DNA of 32,680 nucleotides from Jatrophihabitans sp. (lineage in GTDB: Bacteria > Actinomycetota > Actinomycetes > Mycobacteriales > Jatrophihabitantaceae). Positions 25,032 through 31,959 of the stretch are shown piece after piece. Both the position numbers and the translations under genes were made by a program. Under the pieces are notes generated by a model that saw only the letters and a program-made list of their open reading frames with translations, searched no databases and had not been told where the DNA came from. The stretch is from positions 1-32,680 of the forward strand of contig JAICIE010000026.1 in NCBI GenBank assembly GCA_025924515.1, given 5' to 3'. Positions within the stretch are counted from its first letter, which is position 1. Every line of letters begins with the position of its first letter.

Positions 25032-25979
25032 GTGACCGACACCTTCACCGTCGCCGGCGAGGCCCTCATCGACCTGGTGCAAACCGAGCCGGCCACCTTC
25101 GTGGCCCGGGCCGGGGGCAGTCCGTTCAACGTCGCGGTCACGCTGGCGCGGCTGGGGCAGTCCGTGTCGCTGGCGGCCCGCGCCGGACGCGACGGGTTCG
25201 GCGATCTGCTGGTCGACAGCGCCGCGCGCGACGGCGTCGACGTGTCCGGCTTCGACCGGGCCGAGCAACCGACGACGCTCGCGGTCGCGACGCTCGACGA
25301 GCGCGGCTCGGCCCGTTACGACTTCTACTTCGACGCGACCGCCGGCCTGGGGTGGACCGTCCTGCCGCAGCCGCGTACCCCGTTCCTGCACGTGGGTTCC
25401 ATCGCCAGCTGGCGGCAACCGTCCGCCCCGCTCGTCCTCGAGGTGCAGCAGCGCGCGCACGCATCCGGCGACGTCCTGGTGAGCTACGACCCCAACGTCC
25501 GGCCGAACCTGATGGACGCATCCGCTCGGGCGACGCTCGCCGACGGCCTGCGCGCCGCGCACCTGATCAAGGTCAGCGACGAGGACCTGGCGTTCCTGCA
25601 CCCGGACGACGACCCGGGCGAGGTCGCGGCCCGGTGGTGTGCCGGCGGCGCCGACCTGGTGGTGGTCACCCACGGCGGCTCGGGCGCCGTCGCGTACGGC
25701 CCGCGCGGTGAGCTGGCCCGCTCGCCGGCCCCGCGGATCACCGTCGTCGACACCGTCGGCGCGGGTGACTCCTTCATGGGCGGGCTGCTCGCCGCCCTCG
25801 CCGACGCCGGGCTGCAGCGTCCCCAGCAGTTGCGCGCGGCGGTCGCCACCGATTCGGCGACGATCGGTGCCGCGCTGACCCAGGCCGTCCTGGTCGCGGC
25901 CTACACCTGCGAGCAGCGCGGCGCGAACCCACCGACGCGCGCGCAGCTCGACGCGGCGCGGGTGCGGCTAGCGCGCTGA
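25032..25979 (+). CDS. PfkB family carbohydrate kinase (fructokinase-like)
   Basis: A 315-residue ribokinase-superfamily enzyme that phosphorylates a sugar with ATP. The N-terminal GEALIDLV start, the ARAGGSPFNVAVTLARLG substrate-binding motif (PfkB signature 1) and DTVGAGDSF (240-248, catalytic Asp246, signature 2) are complete. Fructose is a plausible substrate by overall look but not proven. The GTG at 25032 begins the conserved domain; the longer frame from 24882 would overlap the divergent pirin. The last 12 bases overlap the end of bioY on the other strand. Confidence 0.88.
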   Translation: MTDTFTVAGEALIDLVQTEPATFVARAGGSPFNVAVTLARLGQSVSLAARAGRDGFGDLLVDSAARDGVDVSGFDRAEQPTTLAVATLDERGSARYDFYFDATAGLGWTVLPQPRTPFLHVGSIASWRQPSAPLVLEVQQRAHASGDVLVSYDPNVRPNLMDASARATLADGLRAAHLIKVSDEDLAFLHPDDDPGEVAARWCAGGADLVVVTHGGSGAVAYGPRGELARSPAPRITVVDTVGAGDSFMGGLLAALADAGLQRPQQLRAAVATDSATIGAALTQAVLVAAYTCEQRGANPPTRAQLDAARVRLAR

Positions 25980-26558
25980 GCGGAACCGGTCGACGATCTT
26001 CCACGCGCCGGGGAGCGCGAGCGCTGCGACCGCCATCTTGACGAGGTCGGTGACGAGGAACGGCCGGACACCGAGCCGCCAGGCCGCGCCTGCGGACAGA
26101 TGCAGGTCGGCCGCGAGCCAGGTCGCGCCGAACAGGTAGATGAACGCCATACCGGCGACCATCACTATCGCAGTGGTGAGGACGTGCCGGTCCGCGCGCC
26201 GCCGGGCCAGTTCGCCGACGACCCCCGCTGCGGCCACGAACCCCAGCAGGTAGCCGAAGCTCGGGAACCCCCACCCGGACGCGTGTCCGGCGAACCAGGG
26301 CAGTCCTGCCATGCCGACCAGCAGGTACAGCAGTAACGAGATCAGCCCGCGCGCGGGCCCGAGCGCGGCTCCCACGATGAGGACGGTCAGCGTCTGCAGC
26401 GTGAAGGGAACCGGCGACAGCTGCGGGATCGTGATCGAGAACTGCGCACTCAGACCGACGAGCCCGGCTCCCCCCGCCGCCAGTGCAGCGTCGCGCGCCA
26501 ACGCGCCCGGAACGAGATCGGCGAGGACGAGGCGGGGTGCGACGGCATCCGACGACAT
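25968..26558 (-). CDS. bioY: Biotin transporter BioY (S component)
   Basis: A 196-residue membrane protein with about six helices. The family signatures are present: FSITIPQLSPVPFTLQTL (substrate site), GLPWFAGHASGWGFPSFGYL and the RPFLVTDLVKMAVAALAL C-terminal helix. BioY binds biotin and works with the ECF energy-coupling module, or alone at low capacity; no ATPase or T-component gene is in the window. AAGGAG lies before the ATG, and TAGGGT on the same strand at about 26609-26614 may be the -10. It has one TTA codon (residue 75, 26334-26336). Confidence 0.92.
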   Translation of the reverse strand: MSSDAVAPRLVLADLVPGALARDAALAAGGAGLVGLSAQFSITIPQLSPVPFTLQTLTVLIVGAALGPARGLISLLLYLLVGMAGLPWFAGHASGWGFPSFGYLLGFVAAAGVVGELARRRADRHVLTTAIVMVAGMAFIYLFGATWLAADLHLSAGAAWRLGVRPFLVTDLVKMAVAALALPGAWKIVDRFRSAR

Positions 26559-26732
26559 GCGGCTACTCCTTCAGGCGGCACGGCGACAGGGGTGGTCCCG
26601 GCTCCCCAGACCCTAGAGGAGCGGTGCCGGGCAGGCTGCGTCCTGGTCGGCGCCTCGTGCATCCGCGCCGCGCCCGGGGATTTGCGGCGGCGGGAAATAT
26701 GCTCGTAACACGACACCCAGGACGCTGACCTC

Positions 26733-28172
26733 GTGCCGGTCGCTGATGTCGTGCCTGTCGATGATCCGTCCCGCGACTACGGCGACAAGGTCGTCGCTGT
26801 CGAGCCCGGCGGGGTCGAGCCCATCCCGCTGGACGAGCGTCACGGCCGCCCGCTGGGACTGTTCTGGACCTGGGTCTCGCCGAACATGGAGTTCGCCACC
26901 GTCGCGGTGGGGATGCTCGCCGTCCTCTACTGGGGCCTGAACCTCGCCCAGGCCACGGCAGCGATCATCGTCGGGACCGCGCTGGGGTCCATCAGCCACG
27001 CCTTCCTCTCGACCTGGGGTCCGCGGGACGGGCTGGCGCAGATGATGCTCAGCCGCATCGGCTTCGGCCGGATCGGCAACCTGCTGCCGGCCGGTCTCAA
27101 TGCGGCCACGGCGGGGATCGGCTGGTTCGCGGTCAACAGCATCAGCGGCGCACTCGCGCTGCACGCGCTCGTCCACTCGATTCCCAGCGAAGGCGCGCTC
27201 GTCATCGTCGTGGCGGCCCAACTGCTGGTTGCCTTCTTCGGGCACAACCTGGTGCACGCCTTCGAGCGGATCGCGTTCCCCATACTGAGCGTCATCTTCG
27301 TGATCGCAGTGATCATCGTCCTCACCAAGTCCGACGGAGCCGCGCAGTTCACCCAGTTCGCACCGCCCCGGGTCGGCGGGTTCCTCCTCACTGTGGGGGC
27401 TGCCTTCGGCTATGCCGCCGGCTGGAACCCCTATGCGTCGGACTACACCCGCTATCTGCCGCGAGAGGCGTCGCGGCCGGCGATCGCGTTGGCCGCCGGG
27501 CTCGGCGTCTTCGCCTCGTGCGTGCTGCTGGAGGTTGCCGGCGCGGCTGCGGTGTCCGCGGTCGGCGCCAAGGCCGCGATCGACCCCGGGACCTTCACCG
27601 GGCTGACCCCGACCGTGATCGGCAAGCTGACCCTGCTCGCGGTGATGCTCGGGGCCATCGCGGCCAACGTCCTCAACGTCTACTCCGGCGCGATGTCCTT
27701 CATGGCGCTGGGCGTGCGGCTCCCGCTGCACCGCGCCCGCGCGGTCGTAGCCGTCGTCTTCGGCGTCGTCGGCTTCGTGGTGGCGTCGTTCGGGCTGGGC
27801 AACGCCGGGCAGAACTACGAGGACTTCCTGCTGATCATCGCCTACTGGATCACGCCCTGGCTCGGGGTCGTCTTCGTCGACCGGCTGCTGCGCCGCGGCA
27901 AGCCGACCGGCGTCTGGGCGCTCACTCCGGGCTACCGGAACTGGGCCGGGCCGATCGCGATGTTCGTCGGGATCGTGGTCTCCATCTGGCTCTTCTGCAA
28001 CCAGACCAAGTACGTCGGCGTGGTCCCGTCCGCGCATCCAGCGGTCGGCGACCTCACCCCGGAGGTGGGTTTCCTCATCTCCGCCGTCCTGTACCTGGTG
28101 CTGTTCCGGGTGCTGCGGCCCCGCGCCAGCCTCGACGACGCCCCGGCCGCGGTCGAGTACGCCCGCCCGTGA
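26733..28172 (+). CDS. NCS1 family purine/cytosine permease
   Basis: A 479-residue nucleobase:cation symporter with twelve predicted helices. Diagnostic stretches are FWTWVSPNMEFATVAVG (helix 1), LSRIGFGRIGNLLPAGLN, GYAAGWNPYASDYTRYLP in the substrate-binding region and ANVLNVYSGAMSF (helix 8). It imports cytosine or related bases. The GTG start at 26733 lies 174 bp from the divergent bioY. Its stop overlaps the next start (GTGA) and that gene encodes a cytosine deaminase, which supports cytosine as the substrate. An older open frame on the reverse strand is a shadow. Confidence 0.9.
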   Translation: MPVADVVPVDDPSRDYGDKVVAVEPGGVEPIPLDERHGRPLGLFWTWVSPNMEFATVAVGMLAVLYWGLNLAQATAAIIVGTALGSISHAFLSTWGPRDGLAQMMLSRIGFGRIGNLLPAGLNAATAGIGWFAVNSISGALALHALVHSIPSEGALVIVVAAQLLVAFFGHNLVHAFERIAFPILSVIFVIAVIIVLTKSDGAAQFTQFAPPRVGGFLLTVGAAFGYAAGWNPYASDYTRYLPREASRPAIALAAGLGVFASCVLLEVAGAAAVSAVGAKAAIDPGTFTGLTPTVIGKLTLLAVMLGAIAANVLNVYSGAMSFMALGVRLPLHRARAVVAVVFGVVGFVVASFGLGNAGQNYEDFLLIIAYWITPWLGVVFVDRLLRRGKPTGVWALTPGYRNWAGPIAMFVGIVVSIWLFCNQTKYVGVVPSAHPAVGDLTPEVGFLISAVLYLVLFRVLRPRASLDDAPAAVEYARP

Positions 28173-28621
28173 CGTCCACCGACGACCGTGCCTGGCTCGC
28201 CGTAGCCGTGGAGGAGGCCCGCGCCGGGCTCGCCGAGGGCGGGATCCCGATCGGCGCGGCGCTGGTCGGCGCCGACGGCGCCGTCCTCGGACGCGGACAC
28301 AACCGCCGGGTCCAGGACGGCGACCCATCCACGCACGGTGAGACCGACGCGTTCCGCCGCGCCGGGCGCCAGCGCTCCTACCGCGGCACCACGATGGTCA
28401 CCACCCTGTCGCCGTGCTGGTACTGCAGCGGGCTGATCCGCCAGTTCGGGATCTCACGGCTGGTGATCGGCGAGGCGCGCACCTTCTCCGGCGGCCACGA
28501 CTGGCTGGCCGAGAGCGGCGTCGAGGTCGTCCTGCTCGACGACCCGCAGTGCGTGCAGATGATGACCCAGTTCATCGCCGAGCATCCGGACCTCTGGAAC
28601 GAGGACATCGGCGTCGACTGA
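28169..28621 (+). CDS. Cytosine deaminase, yeast Fcy1-type fold
   Basis: A 150-residue zinc deaminase of the CDA superfamily. The zinc site is His56-x-Glu58 (HGETDAF) with Cys83 and Cys86 in SPCWYC. The C-terminal QFIAEHPDLWNEDIG closely matches the end of yeast Fcy1, as does the VIGEARTFSGG segment, so the enzyme is expected to convert cytosine to uracil. This differs from the large amidohydrolase CodA of E. coli. The GTG start overlaps the permease stop by four bases; uptake plus deamination makes a compact pyrimidine salvage pair. Isocytosine or other base specificity remains possible. Confidence 0.88.
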   Translation: MTSTDDRAWLAVAVEEARAGLAEGGIPIGAALVGADGAVLGRGHNRRVQDGDPSTHGETDAFRRAGRQRSYRGTTMVTTLSPCWYCSGLIRQFGISRLVIGEARTFSGGHDWLAESGVEVVLLDDPQCVQMMTQFIAEHPDLWNEDIGVD

Positions 28622-28700
28622 CGCAGGTCGAGTCAGCATCGACCGATTCGTCGGACACTGTCCGTAACGTCGCCCGCAGCGACGACGGGAAGGACGGGCC

Positions 28701-29486
28701 ATGCCGGCGCGAGCCACCGACGCGGCGCTCGCGGCCCTGTGCGCCGTCGACCGCGACGGGATCCTCACCGTCGACCTCAGCAGCCTGAGCTGGGTGCCGC
28801 CGTCGGCGATCGTCGCCACCATCGCCCAGGCGGCTCGGGCCCGGGCGGCGGGGCGCGACTTCGCCGTCCGCGGGCCGCGCGGCGAGCTGTCGTCCTACGC
28901 GGCGCGGATGCGGCTCGGCCGCCTGCTCGACGCTCTCGACGTCCGCCACGATCTGCCGAGCCGGCGCGAGCGCGACCAGAGCGAGCACCTCATCGAGTTG
29001 CGTGAGATCGACAGCGGCACGGCCGCCGACCGGCTTGCCGCGCTGGTCTACCGCAAGACCCGCCCCATCGATGCGGCGCTGGCCAAGGCGCTGCATCAGA
29101 GCGTCGGCGAGATCGCCGACAACGTTCCCGACCACGCCGCGTCGGTGGGCTTCATGGCGGCGCAGACGCTGCCCCGCCGACGGCAGCTGTGGCTTGCGGT
29201 GGGTGACGCGGGGCTCGGCATGCAGGCCACGCTGGCGGCCCGCGGTGCCCGGACCGACGAGGAGGCGATCGTCCTGGCCACCCGCGACCACGTGAGCCGA
29301 TTCGACGACCCCGACCGCGGCGTCGGCCTGTCGACCGCGCTGCGGCTGGTCAACGGACGCGGCGGCAGCGTCTACATCGCGAGCGGAACGGCGTCGGTGC
29401 GGCACTTCCCGCGGACCCGGCGGTTCCTGGCGTCGCCATTGACGTACCCGGGCACGCTGGTCGAGGCGCGCATCGCGCTGCAGTGA
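28701..29486 (+). CDS. GHKL-type ATPase with N-terminal STAS-like region
   Basis: 261 residues. Residues 1-105 look STAS-like: a VDLSSLSWVPPSAIVAT strand-helix followed by RMRLGRLLDALDV. Residues 125-235 hold a GHKL ATPase: N box EIADNVPDHA (137-146), G1 box GDAGLG (168-173) and G2 box RGVGLSTALRLV (206-217). The DHp/HisKA dimerisation domain and membrane segments are missing, so it is not a standard sensor kinase. It is closer to anti-sigma-factor or partner-switch kinases. GGAAGG lies seven to eight bases before the ATG. A stand-alone STAS-like protein follows. Function is inferred only. Confidence 0.75.
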   Translation: MPARATDAALAALCAVDRDGILTVDLSSLSWVPPSAIVATIAQAARARAAGRDFAVRGPRGELSSYAARMRLGRLLDALDVRHDLPSRRERDQSEHLIELREIDSGTAADRLAALVYRKTRPIDAALAKALHQSVGEIADNVPDHAASVGFMAAQTLPRRRQLWLAVGDAGLGMQATLAARGARTDEEAIVLATRDHVSRFDDPDRGVGLSTALRLVNGRGGSVYIASGTASVRHFPRTRRFLASPLTYPGTLVEARIALQ

Positions 29487-29600
29487 ACCCCCGGCGACGC
29501 CGCGTAGCGGCCTTGCTTGGTGAGCCCGAATGGCCCTGGGCAAAACCGCTGCGACGACGGGGCGGCACGATACAGTCGCAGGAAACCGGAGGAGGAGGTC

Positions 29601-29900
29601 ATGGCGACGCTGACGCTCCCGCAGCTGGTGGCCGGACGTGAACTTGCGGACGCCGCCGTGCGCCGACTCGGCCCGGTCGCGGGCGAGGACGTCGTCGTCG
29701 ACGCCCGAGCCCTCGTCAGCGGCACTCCGTCGTTCGCCGCGCAGCTGGTCCGTACCGCTCTCGTCGACGCCCAGGCCAGCTCGCTGACCGTGGTGGGCGG
29801 GCCGGAGGACTTCCGCGCCGATGCCCGGCAGGCTGCCGAGCGCATAGGCGCGGCCGATCGGCTGCGGCTGTCGTCGGAGCGGCTGCCGGCGGCGTCCTGA
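29601..29900 (+). CDS. Small STAS-like (DUF4325-type) protein
   Basis: 99 residues. The pattern of a central EDVVVDARALVSGTPSFAAQ strand-loop-helix and the SSLTVVGGPEDF second strand fits the STAS fold of DUF4325-type proteins, which are commonly found beside GHKL ATPases. The ATG at 29601 has a strong GGAGGAGG six bases upstream, so the frame's earlier GTG is not used. It follows the ATPase by 114 bp and may be its substrate or partner. No serine next to the loop can be named as phosphosite with confidence (Ser39 or Ser44 are candidates). Confidence 0.65.
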   Translation: MATLTLPQLVAGRELADAAVRRLGPVAGEDVVVDARALVSGTPSFAAQLVRTALVDAQASSLTVVGGPEDFRADARQAAERIGAADRLRLSSERLPAAS

Positions 29901-30389
29901 TCACCGGTGTCCTACTCCGCGGATCGTGCCGCGTGTGGTGCGTAGCGCCGCACCGGTGAGACGGTTCACCTCGTCGAAGGCCTGCTGCTCCGCGGCGGCG
30001 TCCTCCTCCTGGCCGATCAGGCTGCGCCGGGCCAGGTCCGCCCACTGGCCCAGCGCAGCTCGGACGGCACGGTCGTCCACCCGCGACTCCGCGACCTCGA
30101 GCCGCCCCCGCGCCCGCGCCACCTGGTCGTCGACCCAGTCGGTGACGCGTAGCGCGAACGAGCCGTCCTCCTCGCTCCCCTCGCTGGCCTGCCGGTCCAG
30201 CTCGGTGCCGTAGTTGCGCAGCGCGTTGCGCAGGTCGAGAGCGGCGTCCTGCGCCTCCATCAGGAAATTCCGCCGGCGCTCGTAGCGTCGCTCGAGCGCG
30301 GCGGAGTACTCGGCCCGGATCCCGCTGCCAACCGCGACGACCAGCGCGGCCGATGCAGTGATGATCGAGGCGACGACCGGGGCGTCCAC
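29901..30389 (-). CDS. Small membrane-anchored coiled-coil protein, unknown function
   Basis: A 162-residue protein with an N-terminal hydrophobic segment (ASIITASAALVVAVGSGI, about 7-24) followed by a charged, mostly helical region rich in Arg and Glu (AALERRYERRRNFLMEAQDA and beyond). It looks like a short membrane-anchored coiled coil with the bulk in the cytoplasm. No domain is recognised. The GTG start at 30389 has a weak ribosome site. It ends immediately against the STAS gene on the opposite strand, and its start faces the tandem-repeat promoter region of the BI-1 gene. Confidence 0.6.
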   Translation of the reverse strand: MDAPVVASIITASAALVVAVGSGIRAEYSAALERRYERRRNFLMEAQDAALDLRNALRNYGTELDRQASEGSEEDGSFALRVTDWVDDQVARARGRLEVAESRVDDRAVRAALGQWADLARRSLIGQEEDAAAEQQAFDEVNRLTGAALRTTRGTIRGVGHR

Positions 30390-30436
30390 GGGGCCGATCC
30401 CATCACGCCGTGCCGACGATCCGGCTCAGCGCCTCC

Positions 30437-30600
30437 ATGGATGTCACCGCGTCGATGGATGTCACCCGCGTCGATGGATGTCACCGCGTCGATGGATGTC
30501 ACCGCGTCGATGGATGTCACCGCGTCGATGGATGTCACCCGCGTCGATGGATGTCATTGCGTCGACGGGTGTCACCGCGTCGATGTGTGTCACCGCGTCC
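30437..30600. repeat. Nine tandem 18/19-bp repeats upstream of the BI-1 gene
   Basis: Nine head-to-tail units of ATGGATGTCACCGCGTCG. Seven are 18 bp and two (second and sixth) carry an extra C, making 19 bp. The first six units are identical apart from that base; the seventh to ninth have point changes. The mixed 18/19 spacing shifts the reading frame, so it is not a protein repeat. It ends 67 bp before the next start, in the promoter region. Confidence 0.95.
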
Positions 30601-30667
30601 CGGGAACGGACCGGGGCCAGACGGCGTTCATACACTAGATCGACGGATCCTCGAGGAGGATGGCCAG

Positions 30668-31456
30668 ATGGCCGAAAACCCAGTTATCCGCAAGTTCGGC
30701 GCCGCGTCGAAATCAGGAGCTGTCGCGCCGAGCGCGGAGCAGCTGCAGACCTGGTACGAGGCGCCTGCCTACACCGGCCCGCGTCCGGGGCAGCGTTATC
30801 TCACGCTCGACGACGTGGTGCAGCGCACCGGTGCCATGCTGGCGGTCCTCTTTGCCGCCGGCGCGCTGGCATGGGTCGCCGTGCCGATCGCCAGCGCGGG
30901 GCCGCTGCTGCTCGTGTCGCTGTTCGCGGGCCTCGGCCTCGGGCTCTACATCTCGTTCACCATGCGCGCCAATGCCGCGCTGTGTCTGCTGTACTCAGCG
31001 TTCGAGGGCGTGCTGCTCGGAACGATCAGCAAACTGTTCGAGCGGGCCTATCCGGGAATCGTCGTCCAGGCCCTCACCGGAACCGTCATGGTGGCCGCCG
31101 GGATGCTGTTCGTCTACAAGATCGGCGCCATCCGGGTCACGCCCCGGTTCACCCGCGTGGTCGTCGGGGCGATGATCGGCCTGCTCGGCCTGATGGTCGC
31201 CAACGGGATCGCCTACTTCTTCACGCCGAACGGGCTGGGGCTGCGGTCCGGCGGCTCCCTCGCGATCGTCTTCAGCCTGGTGTGCATCGTGGTCGCCGCG
31301 ATGAACCTGGTCCTCGACTTCGACATGGTCGAGCGGGCCATCCGCAACGGCGCCGACCAGAAGTTCGCCTGGTTCGCGTCCTTCGGACTGATGGTGACCC
31401 TCATCTGGCTGTACTTGGAGATCCTGCGGTTGCTGGGCAACCTGCGAAGCAACTGA
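30668..31456 (+). CDS. Bax inhibitor-1/YccA family membrane protein
   Basis: 262 residues with seven hydrophobic helices after a soluble N-terminus of about 55 residues that includes TWYEAPAYTGPRPGQRYLTLDDV. This is the actinobacterial type of the BI-1/YccA family (TMBIM-like, putative pH-sensitive Ca2+ leak channels). The end helix AWFASFGLMVTLIWLYLEIL and the aspartate motif VLDFDMVERAI in the last helices are typical. The ATG at 30668 has GAGGAGGA seven bases upstream, so the frame's extension through the tandem repeats is rejected. A possible -10, TACACT, is at 30631-30636. Confidence 0.9.
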   Translation: MAENPVIRKFGAASKSGAVAPSAEQLQTWYEAPAYTGPRPGQRYLTLDDVVQRTGAMLAVLFAAGALAWVAVPIASAGPLLLVSLFAGLGLGLYISFTMRANAALCLLYSAFEGVLLGTISKLFERAYPGIVVQALTGTVMVAAGMLFVYKIGAIRVTPRFTRVVVGAMIGLLGLMVANGIAYFFTPNGLGLRSGGSLAIVFSLVCIVVAAMNLVLDFDMVERAIRNGADQKFAWFASFGLMVTLIWLYLEILRLLGNLRSN

Positions 31457-31472
31457 TCCGGCAGCACGAGTA

Positions 31473-31500
31473 GCGGGCGGTCGCCGCAGCGGCCGCCCGC
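31473..31500 (+). terminator. Hairpin terminator after the BI-1 gene
   Basis: 12-bp stem with one G-T pair (31473-31484 with 31489-31500) and a CGCA loop, 17 bases past the stop codon. Strong GC hairpin without a T-tract. Confidence 0.65.
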
Positions 31501-31572
31501 CGCGCATGTCCGCACCGCGCCCGCGCGATGAGTAGGCCGCGCTGCGCCGGCGCGCCTTAGGGGTCGGCACGG

Positions 31573-31665
31573 CGCGCGTCGCCGCGGTTTGCACTCGGCA
31601 AACGGGCCGCCGCTCGGTTTGCCGCGTTTGCCGACCGGATTGCCGAATGCAAACCGGCACAGCGG
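31573..31665. repeat. 93-bp intergenic direct repeat, copy 1
   Basis: Matches 31767-31859 at 91 of 93 positions. It contains nearly symmetric 15-bp arms (31586-31600 and 31641-31655, one mismatch), plus internal GTTTGCCG copies that can pair alternatively with the left arm. Downstream, a 30-bp block (31666-31695) recurs at 31890-31919 with two differences. It is not coding. Confidence 0.95.
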
Positions 31666-31766
31666 GCGCCCGCGGACATTCGCGGTCGACCGGCCCTGCC
31701 ACCCGCGCCCCGGCCACCCGCGCCCGGCCGAGGTCGACCGGCCCGGCCACTGCCGCCCGGGCCACC

Positions 31767-31859
31767 CGCGCGTCGCCGCGGTTTGCACTCGGCAAACGGG
31801 CCGCCGCTCGGTTTGCCGCGTTTGCCGAGCGGATTGTCGAATGCAAACCGGCACAGCGG
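31767..31859. repeat. 93-bp intergenic direct repeat, copy 2
   Basis: Second copy, 194 bp downstream of the first. Of the two base differences, the one in the right arm turns a G-C pair into a G-T wobble, so the foldback is kept. About 30 extra bases separate it from the shared 3' block, compared with none in copy 1. The rest of the 31457-31959 gap is GC-rich with short GGTCGACCGGCC repeats and no gene. Confidence 0.95.
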
Positions 31860-31959
31860 CAGGGCGGGCGCCCACGGCGACGAGCACCCGCGCCCGCGGA
31901 CGGTCGCGGTCGACCGGCCCGGCCACCAGCCGCGTCACCAACCTGTCGGTGCAGACCGG

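Noticed and set aside
26559-26732. Biotin- or thiamine-type riboswitch ahead of bioY or the permease
   Set aside because: No TPP, purine or other riboswitch core motif is recognisable; the bioY leader is only about 50 bases if the TAGGGT is the -10.
30437-30600. CRISPR array
   Set aside because: The units are directly adjacent without variable spacers and there are no cas genes.
30410-30667. N-terminal extension of the BI-1 protein reading through the tandem repeats
   Set aside because: The family N-terminus and a strong ribosome site start at 30668; mixed 18/19-bp units change frame, unlike a real protein repeat.
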